Assembly (NCBI GenBank): GCA_031550755.1
Contig: JAVBOJ010000070.1
Coordinates: 1 to 16,643 of the forward strand
Length of the DNA stretch: 16,643 nt
Reading direction: 5' to 3'
DNA from: JAVBOJ01 sp031550755
Lineage (GTDB): Bacteria; Bacillota; Clostridia; Oscillospirales; UBA929
Numbering within the stretch: the stretch's first letter is position 1; each line of letters starts with the position of its first letter. The translations under genes were made by a program, and so were the position numbers. This document shows, in pieces, positions 6,473 through 15,361 of the stretch. The notes beneath the pieces were generated by a model, which worked only from the letters and a program-made list of their open reading frames with translations, had not been told where the DNA came from and searched no databases.

Positions 6473-7805
6473 CATAGCGCGCGCGGACAAGCTCAAGCCC
6501 TTCGGGCGCCATGATTGTCTGTGTTCCCTGCCGCGGCAAAATACATTTTTTAAAACCGAGACGGAACAGCTCCGCCACCCGCTGCTCCATGTGGCCGACC
6601 GCTCGCAGTTCGCCGCCCAGACCCACCTCGCCCATGGCGCAGAGATCGCCGGGCAGAGCCTTGTCACGGGCGCTGGAGGCGCAGGCCAAAAGCACCGGCA
6701 GATCGGCCGCCGGCTCTTCCAGCTCAAAGCCGCCCACCACGTTGACGTAGACGTCGCAATTGCCGACATAGACGCCGGCGCGTTTTTCCAGCACGGCCAG
6801 CAGCAGCATGACGCGGTTGTAATCCAGCCCGCTGACGGTGCGGCGGGGCTGCCCGAAGCTGGTCTGGGTGACAAGGGATTGCACTTCACACAGTACCGGA
6901 CGGGTGCCCTCCATGGCGCAGGCCACGCAGGTGCCCGAGACGCCGTGCGGTCGGCCGGACAGCAAAAACTCCGACGGGTTGGGCACCTCGACCAACCCTT
7001 CCTCCCGCATGTCGAACATGCCGATCTCGCTGACCGAGCCGAAGCGGTTTTTCGCCGCCCTGAGCACGCGATAGGATAGATGCCGGTCGCCCTCAAAGTA
7101 CAAGACGCTGTCCACCATATGCTCCAGCACCTTGGGGCCGGCGATGGCCCCGTCCTTGTTGACATGGCCGATGAGAAACACCGTGACGCCCTGCCCTTTG
7201 GCCAGCTGCATCAGTGACAAGGTACATTCCTTTACCTGTGTGACATTGCCCGGCGTCGTGTTGCCGCCGGCGCGGTACATGGTCTGGATCGAGTCCACGA
7301 TCAGCACGTCGGGTTTCAGGGTTTCAACGGCGTCCAGCACGCGGGTGATCTCGGTCTCGCTGAGCAAAAACAGCTTGTCGGCGCTGACCCGCAGGCGGTC
7401 GGCGCGCAGCTTGATCTGCCGCAGCGACTCCTCGCCCGATACATACAAAACGGTGAACCGCCGCGCCAAACTTTTGCAAATCTGTAAAAGCAAGGTGGAT
7501 TTTCCGATGCCCGGCTCACCGCTGACCAGCACCAGCGATCCGGCCACCGCGCCGCCGCCCAGCACCCGGTCAAGCTCCGACAGCCCGGTTTCAAACCGGA
7601 CCTCCTCACAGACCGAAATGTCGGGAAGCGTTCTGGGAACAGGCTTCTCCCCTGCTCTCCCCTGCCCCTTCGGCACGGCGACGGGAGCCTCCGCCGGCTG
7701 CTCGACCATGGTGTTCCACGCCTTGCAGGCCGGGCATTGACCCTGCCATTTGGCATATTCGTTGCCGCAATCGCCGCAAAAATACAGGGTGCGCGGCGCC
7801 TTCAT
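6447..7805 (-). CDS. radA: DNA repair and recombination protein RadA (Sms)
   Basis: RadA is a RecA-like hexameric DNA motor that promotes branch migration during recombinational repair. The product is 452 residues, normal for the family. An N-terminal zinc finger has C10, C13, C24 and C27 (FCGDCG...QCPAC). Walker A is GEPGIGKST at about 96-104, Walker B VLIVDS at about 167-172, and the diagnostic KNRFG motif is at 252-256. A Lon-protease-like C-terminal domain follows (GLDYNRVMLLLAVLEKR, then DVYVNVVGGFE). I start at ATG 7803-7805, which begins MKAPRTLYFCGDCG; the longer reading to 7904 only adds non-homologous sequence. The start overlaps the wecC stop as ATGA, which suggests translational coupling, since the purine stretch upstream (GGGGCTGG) is a poor ribosome site. 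Last gene of the operon. Confidence 0.96.
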   Translation of the reverse strand: MKAPRTLYFCGDCGNEYAKWQGQCPACKAWNTMVEQPAEAPVAVPKGQGRAGEKPVPRTLPDISVCEEVRFETGLSELDRVLGGGAVAGSLVLVSGEPGIGKSTLLLQICKSLARRFTVLYVSGEESLRQIKLRADRLRVSADKLFLLSETEITRVLDAVETLKPDVLIVDSIQTMYRAGGNTTPGNVTQVKECTLSLMQLAKGQGVTVFLIGHVNKDGAIAGPKVLEHMVDSVLYFEGDRHLSYRVLRAAKNRFGSVSEIGMFDMREEGLVEVPNPSEFLLSGRPHGVSGTCVACAMEGTRPVLCEVQSLVTQTSFGQPRRTVSGLDYNRVMLLLAVLEKRAGVYVGNCDVYVNVVGGFELEEPAADLPVLLACASSARDKALPGDLCAMGEVGLGGELRAVGHMEQRVAELFRLGFKKCILPRQGTQTIMAPEGLELVRARYVRDALAAL

Positions 7806-8988
7806 CGAACCAGCCCCACACAGTCGTAATGGGGCTTTGCCCGGATGCGCGCGGCGTTTTCGCGAAACAGCGAATGCGCCAGCGTCACCACCAGAAAATC
7901 GCACCCGAGCGCCTGCTCAAGGGGTAGATTGCGGAAGCCTTCCACCGATTCCTGCCGGGCAAACGGCTCACACGCGCAGACCTCGACGCCGCGCGCCGCC
8001 AGCGCGTGGCACAGGACAAGCGACGGCGACTCGCGCAGATCGTCCACGTCCGGCTTGTACGACAGCCCCAGCACGCAAACCCGCGCGCCCTGCGGCGCAA
8101 GAGATGCCACCTGTTCCGCCACAAAGTGCGGCTTGCGGTCGTTTGTCCGCCGCGCCTGGGCGATCAGCGGCGTTTCGTCCGGCAACAGACCGTGAATAAA
8201 CCACGGATCGACCGCGATGCAATGCCCGCCGACGCCGACGCCGGGCGTCAAAATATTGACGCGCGGGTGGCAGTTGGCCAGCTCAATCAGCGAAAACACA
8301 TCCACGCCCAGCCGTTCGCAGACCACCGACAGCTCGTTGGCGTAGGCGATGTTGATGTCGCGGAAGGTGTTCTCGGTCAGCTTGCACAGCTCGGCGGTTA
8401 TGTCGTCGGTCAGACGCAGAACGCCCTCAGTGACGACCTTTTCGTAAATCTCCTTGGCCCTTTGGGTCGCCTCGGGCGTGCGCCCGCCGATGATGCGGTC
8501 GTTGGTGCGCAGCTCGTTCAAAATCCGCCCCGGGATGACCCGTTCGGGGCAGTGCGCCACGAGAAAGTCGGAAAATCCGGCGGTTTGGCGCAGAATGTCC
8601 TCCATCTTTTGACAGGTGCCGGGCGGCACGGTGGATTCCAGCACCACCAGATTGCCGGGGCGCAGCACTGCCCCGACCTGACGCGCCGCCGTCTCCACAA
8701 ACCGCAGCTCGGCCTCCTTGACGCCGTCGGGCCGCTCGCGGTGGGGCGTCTGCACCGTGATGATAAAGGCGTCGGCCGGCGCCAGCGCTGTGGAAAAGGT
8801 CAGATTTCCGCCGGCGTGCGCCTTGGCGAAGGCCTCCTCCAGCCCCGGCTCGACGATCGGCAGCGTCCCGGCCGCCAGCTCGTCCACCACGTCGGCGCGG
8901 ATGTCCACCCCGCGCACGGAAAAGCCCGCCAGTGCAAGCGTTACCGAGGTCGGCAAACCAATATATCCCAAACCCAGCACACAGATGT

Positions 8989-8992
<4 letters not shown>
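7802..8992 (-). CDS. wecC: UDP-N-acetyl-D-mannosamine dehydrogenase (WecC-like; UDP-sugar 6-dehydrogenase family)
   Basis: Cytosolic NAD-dependent enzyme of 396 residues that oxidises C6 of a UDP-sugar, most likely UDP-ManNAc to UDP-ManNAcA, for cell-surface polysaccharide. The N-terminal Rossmann domain starts at once with VLGLGYIGLP (5-14). ESTVPPGT, then AHCPERVIPGRILNE, and later ELCKLTENTFRDINIAYANE with its conserved Lys/Asn, lead to the catalytic Cys258 in GVGVGGHCIAVDPWF. The C-terminal domain has VCVLGLSYKPDVDDLRESPS. CPERV-PG and GHCIAVDPWF favour WecC-like over UDP-glucose dehydrogenases, but substrate is an inference. ATG 8990-8992 overlaps the metK stop (ATGA), with AAGGAG 8 nt upstream inside metK. 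No 2-epimerase (WecB) or glycosyltransferase is in the window, so the pathway partners are elsewhere. Confidence 0.9.
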
Positions 8993-10161
<1,169 letters not shown>

Positions 10162-10172
10162 ACCGTTTCCTC

Positions 10173-11411
10173 CTAAAAGGTGTTGAGATAGGCCTCCTGT
10201 TCCGGCGTCAGCCGGTCGATGGCCATGCCCATGGTCAGCAGCTTGAGCTCGGCCACCGCCCGGTCGAGTGCCGGCGGCACCGGATACACGCCGGGCGCGA
10301 GGGATTGGGCGTGCTTGGCGAGATGCTCCAGCGCAAGGGCTTGCAGCGAAAAGCTCATATCCATAATCTCGGCGGGATGTCCGCCGCCGGCGGCCAGATT
10401 GACCAGTCGTCCCTCGGCCAGTAAATTGAGGGTGTTCCCGTTTTTGAGCCGGTAGCCCATGATATTGTCCCGGCGCGGCCAGATTTTGTCGGACAGCGCC
10501 TCCAAGTCGCGCTTGTCCACCTCAACGTCGAAATGCCCCGCGTTGCAGAGGATCGCGCCGTCCTTCATGCGCTCCATGTGGCGCTTTGTGATGACCCGCT
10601 CACAGCCGGTCACAGTGACAAAAAAGTCGCCCAGCGGTGCTGCGTCGTCCATGGTCATGACCCGGTGGCCGTCCATGGCGGCCTCGATGGCTTTGACCGG
10701 ATCGACCTCGGTGACGATGACCCGCGCGCCCAGCCCCGCCGCCCGCATGGCCACGCCCCGGCCGCACCAGCCGTAACCGGCCACCACGACGGTTTTGCCG
10801 GTGACCTGAATGTTCGTGGTGTGCAGGATGGCCTCCCATGTGGACTGCCCGGTGCCGTAGCGGTTGTCGAAAAGATGCTTGCAGTCGGCGTCGTTGACGG
10901 CGACCAGCGGAAAGCGGAGCTTGCCCGCCGCCGCCCGCGCCCGGGCGCGATGGACGCCGGTGGTTGTCTCCTCGGTGATGCCGAGAAGGCTTGTCCCGCA
11001 GTCGGAACAGCGCCCATGCAGCAGATTTGTCAAGTCTCCGCCGTCGTCCAGCGCCAGATGCGGCGAGACCGACAGCACGGCGGCCAGGTGGTTTTCATAG
11101 GTTTCCGCGTCCGCGCCGTACACGGCGCAGACCTTGGGGCCCAAGCTCGCCAGCCCCGACGCCACATCGTCGCGGGTGGACAGCGGATTGCAGCCGGTGA
11201 CCGCCACCTGCGCGCCGCCCTCCTGCAACGCCAGCGCGAGACGGGCGGTTTTGGCCTCCAGATGGATGGACAGGGCAATTTTTAGCCCGGAAAACGGTTT
11301 TTCCCGCGCGAAACGCTCCTCAATTTGCCGCAAAACCGGCATATAGGAGGCGACCCACTCGATTTTTTGCCGTCCGTCCGGCGCCAGCGCGGGGTCTTTT
11401 AAAATATGCAG
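10173..11411 (-). CDS. ahcY: Adenosylhomocysteinase (S-adenosyl-L-homocysteine hydrolase), probable CTG start
   Basis: NAD-dependent cytoplasmic enzyme splitting SAH into adenosine and homocysteine, relieving inhibition of methyltransferases. With the start used here it has 412 residues, the compact form without the long insertion and KPDHYRY tail of the eukaryotic type. Visible: SIHLEAKTARLA, GCNPLSTRDDVA, LDDGGDL, ITEETTTGVHR, NDADCKHLFDNRYGTGQS (173-190), the NAD loop GYGWCGRG (212-219), NAGHFDVEVD, and NLAAGGGHPAEIMDMSF. The first ATG (11340-11342) falls inside the conserved block KIEWVASYMPVLR and would delete it. Upstream in frame there is no ATG, GTG or TTG before a TGA at 11427-11429. 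CTG 11409-11411 lies 9 nt after AAGGAGG and gives MHILKDPALAPDGRQKIEWV, a normal N-terminus for the family. ATT 11415-11417 is the alternative but is only 3 nt from the site. First gene of the ahcY-metK-wecC-radA operon. Confidence 0.93.
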   Translation of the reverse strand: MHILKDPALAPDGRQKIEWVASYMPVLRQIEERFAREKPFSGLKIALSIHLEAKTARLALALQEGGAQVAVTGCNPLSTRDDVASGLASLGPKVCAVYGADAETYENHLAAVLSVSPHLALDDGGDLTNLLHGRCSDCGTSLLGITEETTTGVHRARARAAAGKLRFPLVAVNDADCKHLFDNRYGTGQSTWEAILHTTNIQVTGKTVVVAGYGWCGRGVAMRAAGLGARVIVTEVDPVKAIEAAMDGHRVMTMDDAAPLGDFFVTVTGCERVITKRHMERMKDGAILCNAGHFDVEVDKRDLEALSDKIWPRRDNIMGYRLKNGNTLNLLAEGRLVNLAAGGGHPAEIMDMSFSLQALALEHLAKHAQSLAPGVYPVPPALDRAVAELKLLTMGMAIDRLTPEQEAYLNTF

Positions 11412-11427
11412 AAAAATCGACCTCCTT
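11409..11427 (-). promoter_or_regulatory. Ribosome binding site and probable CTG start of ahcY
   Basis: AAGGAGG (11421-11427 on the plus-strand numbering) is a perfect Shine-Dalgarno placed 9 nt before CTG at 11409-11411. An in-frame TGA at 11427-11429 overlaps the edge of the site and forbids any start further upstream. No other gene could use this site: the next standard start codon in frame is almost 80 nt away. Confidence 0.75.
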
Positions 11428-11437
11428 CAATTTCGCG

Positions 11438-11466
11438 ATTGTATCACATTTCGGGAAACTTTTCAA
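11438..11466 (-). promoter_or_regulatory. Promoter of the ahcY-metK-wecC-radA operon
   Basis: Minus strand: TTGAAA (11461-11466), a 17-bp spacer, TACAAT (11438-11443), with TGA just before the -10 (extended -10). Transcription would start near 11431, a few bases before the Shine-Dalgarno, so the leader is about 20 nt and has no room for a riboswitch. Confidence 0.8.
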
Positions 11467-11500
11467 TTGTCGGTTTTCCGCGTGATTGGGGGAAAAACTC

Positions 11501-11530
11501 TTGACGTTTGTCCGAGCCTTATTATATAAT
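11501..11530 (+). promoter_or_regulatory. Promoter of secDF
   Basis: TTGACG (11501-11506), 18-bp spacer, perfect TATAAT (11525-11530). The predicted start near 11537 gives a leader of about 30 nt containing the AAAGGAGG site (11551-11558). It is divergent from the ahcY promoter; the two -35 boxes are 34 bp apart. Confidence 0.8.
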
Positions 11531-11567
11531 ATCACGCATGTGCGAAAGATAAAGGAGGCAATCACAG

Positions 11568-12878
11568 ATGGGCAAAAAAGCGGGCGCGTTTATCGGCGTT
11601 GTGCTGATAGGGGCCCTCCTCGTTCTGGTGGCGTTCACCGGAGCGGATCTCGGCTTTGTTTACATCCCCTCTGCGGAGCAAGGCGTCAAGCTGGGGCTCG
11701 ACCTGGTGGGCGGATCCACCATTCTGTTTGAGGCGGAAATCCCGGAAGGCACATCCGGACAGGATGTGAATGACGGGATGGAAGGCGTTGTGCAGACCAT
11801 CCGCGCTCGTCTCGGCGGCGCGGGCTACACAGAAGCCAACATCAACCGCGTCGGCGATCGTCAGGTGCGCGTGGAAATCCCCAACGTTCGCGATCCCGAG
11901 GCCGCTGTGGCGCTGGTCGGTACCACCGGCGAGCTGTCCTTCCGTGACGCCGACGGCAATATTCTCCTGCGCGGCGACAGCGTGCAGAGCGCCACGGTCG
12001 AGTACGGCGCCACCGGCGACAGTACGTCCGCTGTACGAACGAGCGATTATCATGTTGTGCTGACCTTTAAGCCGGACGCCCGCGCAATCTTTACCGAAGC
12101 GACCAAAAAGGCCGCCGCCCGCGCCTCCGAAGGCAAAAACTATATCGCCATTTTTATGGACGAGGATGTGCAGTCCACCCCCTATGTGGACGCCAAATAT
12201 GCCTCCACCGGCATTGATTCCGACAGCTGCATCGTCACGCTGGGTGCCAACGAGAACCAGACCCAGGCCGAGGCCGCCAAGCAGTTTGCCGATTTGATCA
12301 ACGGCGGGCGCCTGCCCTTTAAGCTGGTGCAGAAGCAGCTCAGCGCCGTCGGTGCGCAGCTCGGCGCGCAGTCGCTGTCCACCAGCCTGTTGGCCGGCAT
12401 CATCGGTCTGATTTTGGTCATCCTGTTTATGATTTTCATGTACCGTATCCCCGGCGCGCTGGCTAGCATCGCGCTGATCTTCTATGTCGGTCTGGTCGCG
12501 CTGATTCTGGCGATTGCCGGCGTCAACCTCTCGCTGCCCGGCATCGCCGGTATCATCCTCGGCATCGGCATGGCGGTGGATGCCAACGTCATTATCTTCG
12601 AGCGCATGAAGGAAGAGCTGCGTTCGGGCAAGACCATCCGCTCGTCGGTGACCGCCGGCTACGCCCGCGCTCTCACCGCCATCATCGACTCCAACGTCAC
12701 CACCCTGATCGCCGCCGGCGTGCTGTGGTGGCAAGGCACCGGCCCTATCCGCGGGTTTGCCGTCACGCTGTTTATCGGCGTTGTGGTGTCCATGTTTACC
12801 GTGCTGGTTGTCACCCGTATCCTGCTGAATTCTATCTTGGGCCTCAAGGTTAAAAGCCTCAAGGCCTTCGGCGTTTGA
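11568..12878 (+). CDS. secD: Protein translocase subunit SecD
   Basis: Membrane component of the Sec accessory complex SecDF, which uses the proton or sodium motive force to help pull secreted proteins through SecYEG. The product is 436 residues, the short form without the large extra domain of the roughly 600-residue E. coli protein. TM1 is at about 8-25, followed by GVKLGLDLVGGSTILFE (39-55). A periplasmic P1 region with VRVEIPNVRDPEAA follows, then five TM helices from about 275 with LSLPGIAGIILGIGMAVDANVIIFERMKEE, the SecD signature containing the conserved Asp. ATG 11568 has AAAGGAGG with 9 nt spacing. Followed after 14 nt by secF; no yajC is present. Strong promoter upstream. Confidence 0.97.
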   Translation: MGKKAGAFIGVVLIGALLVLVAFTGADLGFVYIPSAEQGVKLGLDLVGGSTILFEAEIPEGTSGQDVNDGMEGVVQTIRARLGGAGYTEANINRVGDRQVRVEIPNVRDPEAAVALVGTTGELSFRDADGNILLRGDSVQSATVEYGATGDSTSAVRTSDYHVVLTFKPDARAIFTEATKKAAARASEGKNYIAIFMDEDVQSTPYVDAKYASTGIDSDSCIVTLGANENQTQAEAAKQFADLINGGRLPFKLVQKQLSAVGAQLGAQSLSTSLLAGIIGLILVILFMIFMYRIPGALASIALIFYVGLVALILAIAGVNLSLPGIAGIILGIGMAVDANVIIFERMKEELRSGKTIRSSVTAGYARALTAIIDSNVTTLIAAGVLWWQGTGPIRGFAVTLFIGVVVSMFTVLVVTRILLNSILGLKVKSLKAFGV

Positions 12879-12892
12879 AAGGGGGCGGGGAC

Positions 12893-13819
12893 ATGAATAA
12901 GAAAATGTCGGAATCCTTCAGCTTCAATTCCCGGTTTAAAGTATTCGGCCTTATCTCCATCTGCCTCTGCGCCGTCGGCATTGTCGCGCTGGTGCTCATG
13001 CCCTTCGGCGTGACCCTGTTCAACTTCGATATCGACTTTTTGGGCGGCACCACCATGGAGTATGAGCTCCACACCGAAATGACCCACGATCAGCTGAATG
13101 AAATCGCCGCCATCGTGACCGAAATCACCGGACGTGAGCCCAACCCGCCGCAGAAAACCGGCGAAAACGGCACTTCCGTCCTCATCAAAACGGTGGACAT
13201 CCCTTCGGAGCAGCGTGACGAGATCTTCAAGGCGCTTCAGGAGAAATACGGCACCGCCGCCGCGCCCATCACCGAGGATGACATCCTCTCGGTGGAAAAC
13301 GTCGGTTCGTCCGTGGGCCGCGACCTTCAGCGCGCCGCCGTCACGGCCACGTTGGTAGCCGCCCTGCTCATCCTGCTGTATATCACCATTCGCTTCCAGT
13401 TCTCCTCGGGTCTGGCCGCCGTCATCACCCTCATTCATGACCTGCTGGTCATGCTGAGCTTCTACGTCATTTTCCAGATCCCGATGAACATGAATTTCAT
13501 CGCCGCCATGCTGACCATTTTGGGTTACTCCATCAACGCCGTCATCGTGGTGTTCGACCGCGTGCGTGAAAACAAGCGACTGATGGGCCCCAAAGCGTCG
13601 TTTGCCGCCAACATCGACAAGAGCATCTGGCAGACGCTGCGCCGCAATATCAACACGACCGTGACCACCCTGCTGCCCGTCATTTTGCTCATCATCCTCG
13701 GCGTCGGCTCGGTGCGCAACTTTATCCTGCCGCTGGCCGTGGGCATTGTGGCCGGCGCATATTCCTCGATCTGTCTGGCCGGTCCGCTGTGGCTGCGCAT
13801 CCGCAAAAAAGACGCATAA
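12893..13819 (+). CDS. secF: Protein translocase subunit SecF
   Basis: Partner of SecD in the inner-membrane SecDF complex. The product is 308 residues: TM1 at about 15-38, then the family motif FDIDFLGGTTMEYEL, an extracytoplasmic domain, and five TM helices with SSVGRDLQRAA, then ITLIHDLLVMLSF, and AMLTILGYSINAVIVVFDRVREN, the SecF signature. I start at ATG 12893, 14 nt after the secD stop, with an AGGGGG/GGGG purine site just upstream. An in-frame TTG at 12875 overlaps the secD stop and would add only KGGGD-like residues encoded by that purine site, so it is rejected. The two genes are separate, not fused as in Bacillus SecDF. A strong terminator follows. Confidence 0.97.
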   Translation: MNKKMSESFSFNSRFKVFGLISICLCAVGIVALVLMPFGVTLFNFDIDFLGGTTMEYELHTEMTHDQLNEIAAIVTEITGREPNPPQKTGENGTSVLIKTVDIPSEQRDEIFKALQEKYGTAAAPITEDDILSVENVGSSVGRDLQRAAVTATLVAALLILLYITIRFQFSSGLAAVITLIHDLLVMLSFYVIFQIPMNMNFIAAMLTILGYSINAVIVVFDRVRENKRLMGPKASFAANIDKSIWQTLRRNINTTVTTLLPVILLIILGVGSVRNFILPLAVGIVAGAYSSICLAGPLWLRIRKKDA

Positions 13820-13830
13820 CTTGCGCGAAG

Positions 13831-13858
13831 AAGAGGCGGCTTAAGCCGCCTCTTTTAT
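13831..13858 (+). terminator. Intrinsic terminator after secF
   Basis: AAGAGGCGGCTT (13831-13842) is followed at once by its exact reverse complement (13843-13854), and then TTAT. It forms a GC-rich stem with a TTAA loop and T-run, 11 nt after the secF stop. The A-rich 5' flank could allow function in both directions. No promoter is visible between it and the next gene. Confidence 0.92.
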
Positions 13859-13894
13859 TGCCGCCCGATACGAAAAAACTAGGAGGGACTCTCG

Positions 13895-15049
13895 TTGGAC
13901 GTTCTCGCGCAGTTGTTTGAAGGATTTTCGGACATCACGCCCGGCAGCATTGTTATGTTTCTCATCGGAGGACTGCTCATCTATTTGGCCATTGCCAAGG
14001 ACTATGAGCCCATGCTGCTGCTGCCCATCGGATTCGGGGCGATTCTGGTCAACCTGCCGCTGTCCTCGGTGCTGAGCTATGACGGTGCCGACGGTGTGCT
14101 GCAAATTTTTTACAACATCGGCATTGTCACCGAGATTTTTCCCATTTTGATTTTTGTCGCGGTGGGCGCGATGATCGACTTCTCTCCCCTGTTCAAAAAT
14201 CCGAAAATGATGCTGTTCGGAGCCGCCGCGCAGTTCGGTATCTTTTTTACCGTCATCGCGGCGCTGCTGCTCGGCAAGGCGTTCCCGTCGCTGGGCATCG
14301 ATCTGAAGGTGGCGTCGGCCATCGGCATCATCGGCGCGGCCGACGGCCCGACCTCGATTTTTGTGGCCACGAAGTTTGCCCGCGATTATCTCGGCCCCAT
14401 CAGCGTCGCGGCCTACTCCTACATGGCGCTGGTGCCCATCATCCAGCCGCCGGTCATCCGGATGGTCACCACCAAGGCCGAGCGCAAGATCCGTATGGAA
14501 TACAAGGACAAGCCGGTTTCCAAAATCGTGCTGATCCTCTTCCCCATTGTTATCACCATGATTGCCGGCATCATCGCGCCCATCAGCGTGCCGCTGATCG
14601 GATTTTTGATGTTCGGCAACCTGATCCGGGTCTGCGGCGTGCTGGAGCGGCTCTCCCAGTCGGCGCAAAATGAGCTGGCCAACCTTGTCACGCTGCTGCT
14701 GGGCATCACAATCGGCGCGAAAATGCACCACACCCAGTTTTTGCAGCCCATGACGCTGCTGATTATGGGGCTAGGACTGGTGGCGTTCGTGTTCGATACG
14801 GTGGGCGGCGTCCTGTTCGCCAAGTTTTTGAACCTGTTTTCCAAGCACAAGGTCAACCCGATGATCGGCGCGGCCGGCATCTCAGCCTTCCCCATGTCCT
14901 CGCGGGTCATCCAGCGGATGGCCAAGGCCGAGGATCCGCAAAATTTTATCCTGATGCAGGCCACCAGCGCCAATGTGGCGGGGCAACTCGGTTCGGTGGT
15001 GGCCGGCGGCATTATTTTGGCGCTGGTTCCCTTCCTGCTGGCGCGCTAG
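13895..15049 (+). CDS. Na+-translocating decarboxylase beta subunit (OadB/GcdB/MmdB family)
   Basis: Integral membrane subunit (384 residues) that decarboxylates carboxybiotin and exports Na+ in oxaloacetate, glutaconyl-CoA, methylmalonyl-CoA or malonate decarboxylase complexes. About 9-11 hydrophobic helices are visible. Family landmarks: FPILIFVAVGAMIDFSPLF, GAADGPTSIFVATKFA with the conserved Asp involved in Na+ transfer, AAYSYMALVPIIQPPVIR, NLVTLLLGITIGAKM, and GAAGISAFPMSSRVIQ followed by ANVAGQLGSVVAGG. In this last stretch the MHAMGPNVAG usual in many homologues reads MQATSANVAG. The start is TTG 13895, supported by AGGAGG (13881-13886) 8 nt upstream; the next ATG is 20 codons further, inside the first conserved helix. 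Substrate cannot be told without the alpha subunit, so I give no symbol. First of a three-gene unit. Confidence 0.93.
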   Translation: MDVLAQLFEGFSDITPGSIVMFLIGGLLIYLAIAKDYEPMLLLPIGFGAILVNLPLSSVLSYDGADGVLQIFYNIGIVTEIFPILIFVAVGAMIDFSPLFKNPKMMLFGAAAQFGIFFTVIAALLLGKAFPSLGIDLKVASAIGIIGAADGPTSIFVATKFARDYLGPISVAAYSYMALVPIIQPPVIRMVTTKAERKIRMEYKDKPVSKIVLILFPIVITMIAGIIAPISVPLIGFLMFGNLIRVCGVLERLSQSAQNELANLVTLLLGITIGAKMHHTQFLQPMTLLIMGLGLVAFVFDTVGGVLFAKFLNLFSKHKVNPMIGAAGISAFPMSSRVIQRMAKAEDPQNFILMQATSANVAGQLGSVVAGGIILALVPFLLAR

Positions 15050-15067
15050 AGAAAGGAGCGATGTTTT

Positions 15068-15361
15068 ATGCATGACGTGTATTTGGCTCTTGAGCTGACC
15101 CTGTACGGTTTGCTCACCGTGTTCGGCGTGCTGCTGCTGTTTTTGGCGGTCATCGCCCTGCTCAAACGCGTATTCCCCTACCGCGCGCCCGCCGAAGGCC
15201 CGGCGGAAAATCCGGTGTCCGCTCCGCTTCAAACCGAGCTTGTGAATGTGGATGAACCGACCGCCGCGATGATTTTGGCCATTGTATCGGAAAAAACAGG
15301 CATCCCGCCCGAGCAGCTCCGGGTCAAAACAATCAGACGATTGGGAGAGAATGAAAAATGA
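15068..15361 (+). CDS. OadG-family small membrane subunit of the Na+-pumping decarboxylase
   Basis: A 97-residue protein with one membrane helix at about 10-33 (LTLYGLLTVFGVLLLFLAVI), then a Pro/Ala-rich stretch and a soluble tail with EPTAAMILAIVSEKTGIPPEQLRVKTIRRL. This tail resembles the helical segment in OadG/MmdC-type gamma or delta subunits that helps assemble the alpha and beta subunits. I use ATG 15068, 9 nt after AAAGGAG (15052-15058). The ATG at 15061 in another frame meets a stop after four codons. It lies 18 bp after the beta gene, and its TGA overlaps the ATG of the next gene (ATGA), so the three genes are one translationally coupled unit. Confidence 0.88.
   Translation: MHDVYLALELTLYGLLTVFGVLLLFLAVIALLKRVFPYRAPAEGPAENPVSAPLQTELVNVDEPTAAMILAIVSEKTGIPPEQLRVKTIRRLGENEK

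Noticed and set aside
7806..7904. N-terminal extension of radA
   Set aside because: The 33 extra residues match nothing in RadA and overlap wecC; the zinc finger starts normally after ATG 7803-7805.
11343..11567. A riboswitch or small gene in the ahcY-secD gap
   Set aside because: The gap is filled by the ahcY N-terminal codons, two promoters and two ribosome sites; nothing is left for an aptamer.
11562..12734. Long minus-strand open frame (390 codons) opposite secD
   Set aside because: Mirror of secD codon bias; the translation is Asp/Gly/His/Gln-rich without motifs.
12875..12892. TTG start for secF
   Set aside because: The added codons are the purine-rich ribosome site of the real ATG at 12893.
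13841..14731. Minus-strand open frame (296 codons) opposite the decarboxylase beta subunit
   Set aside because: The plus-strand frame carries clear membrane-protein motifs; the minus product is charged and low-complexity, as expected for the complement of a hydrophobic gene.
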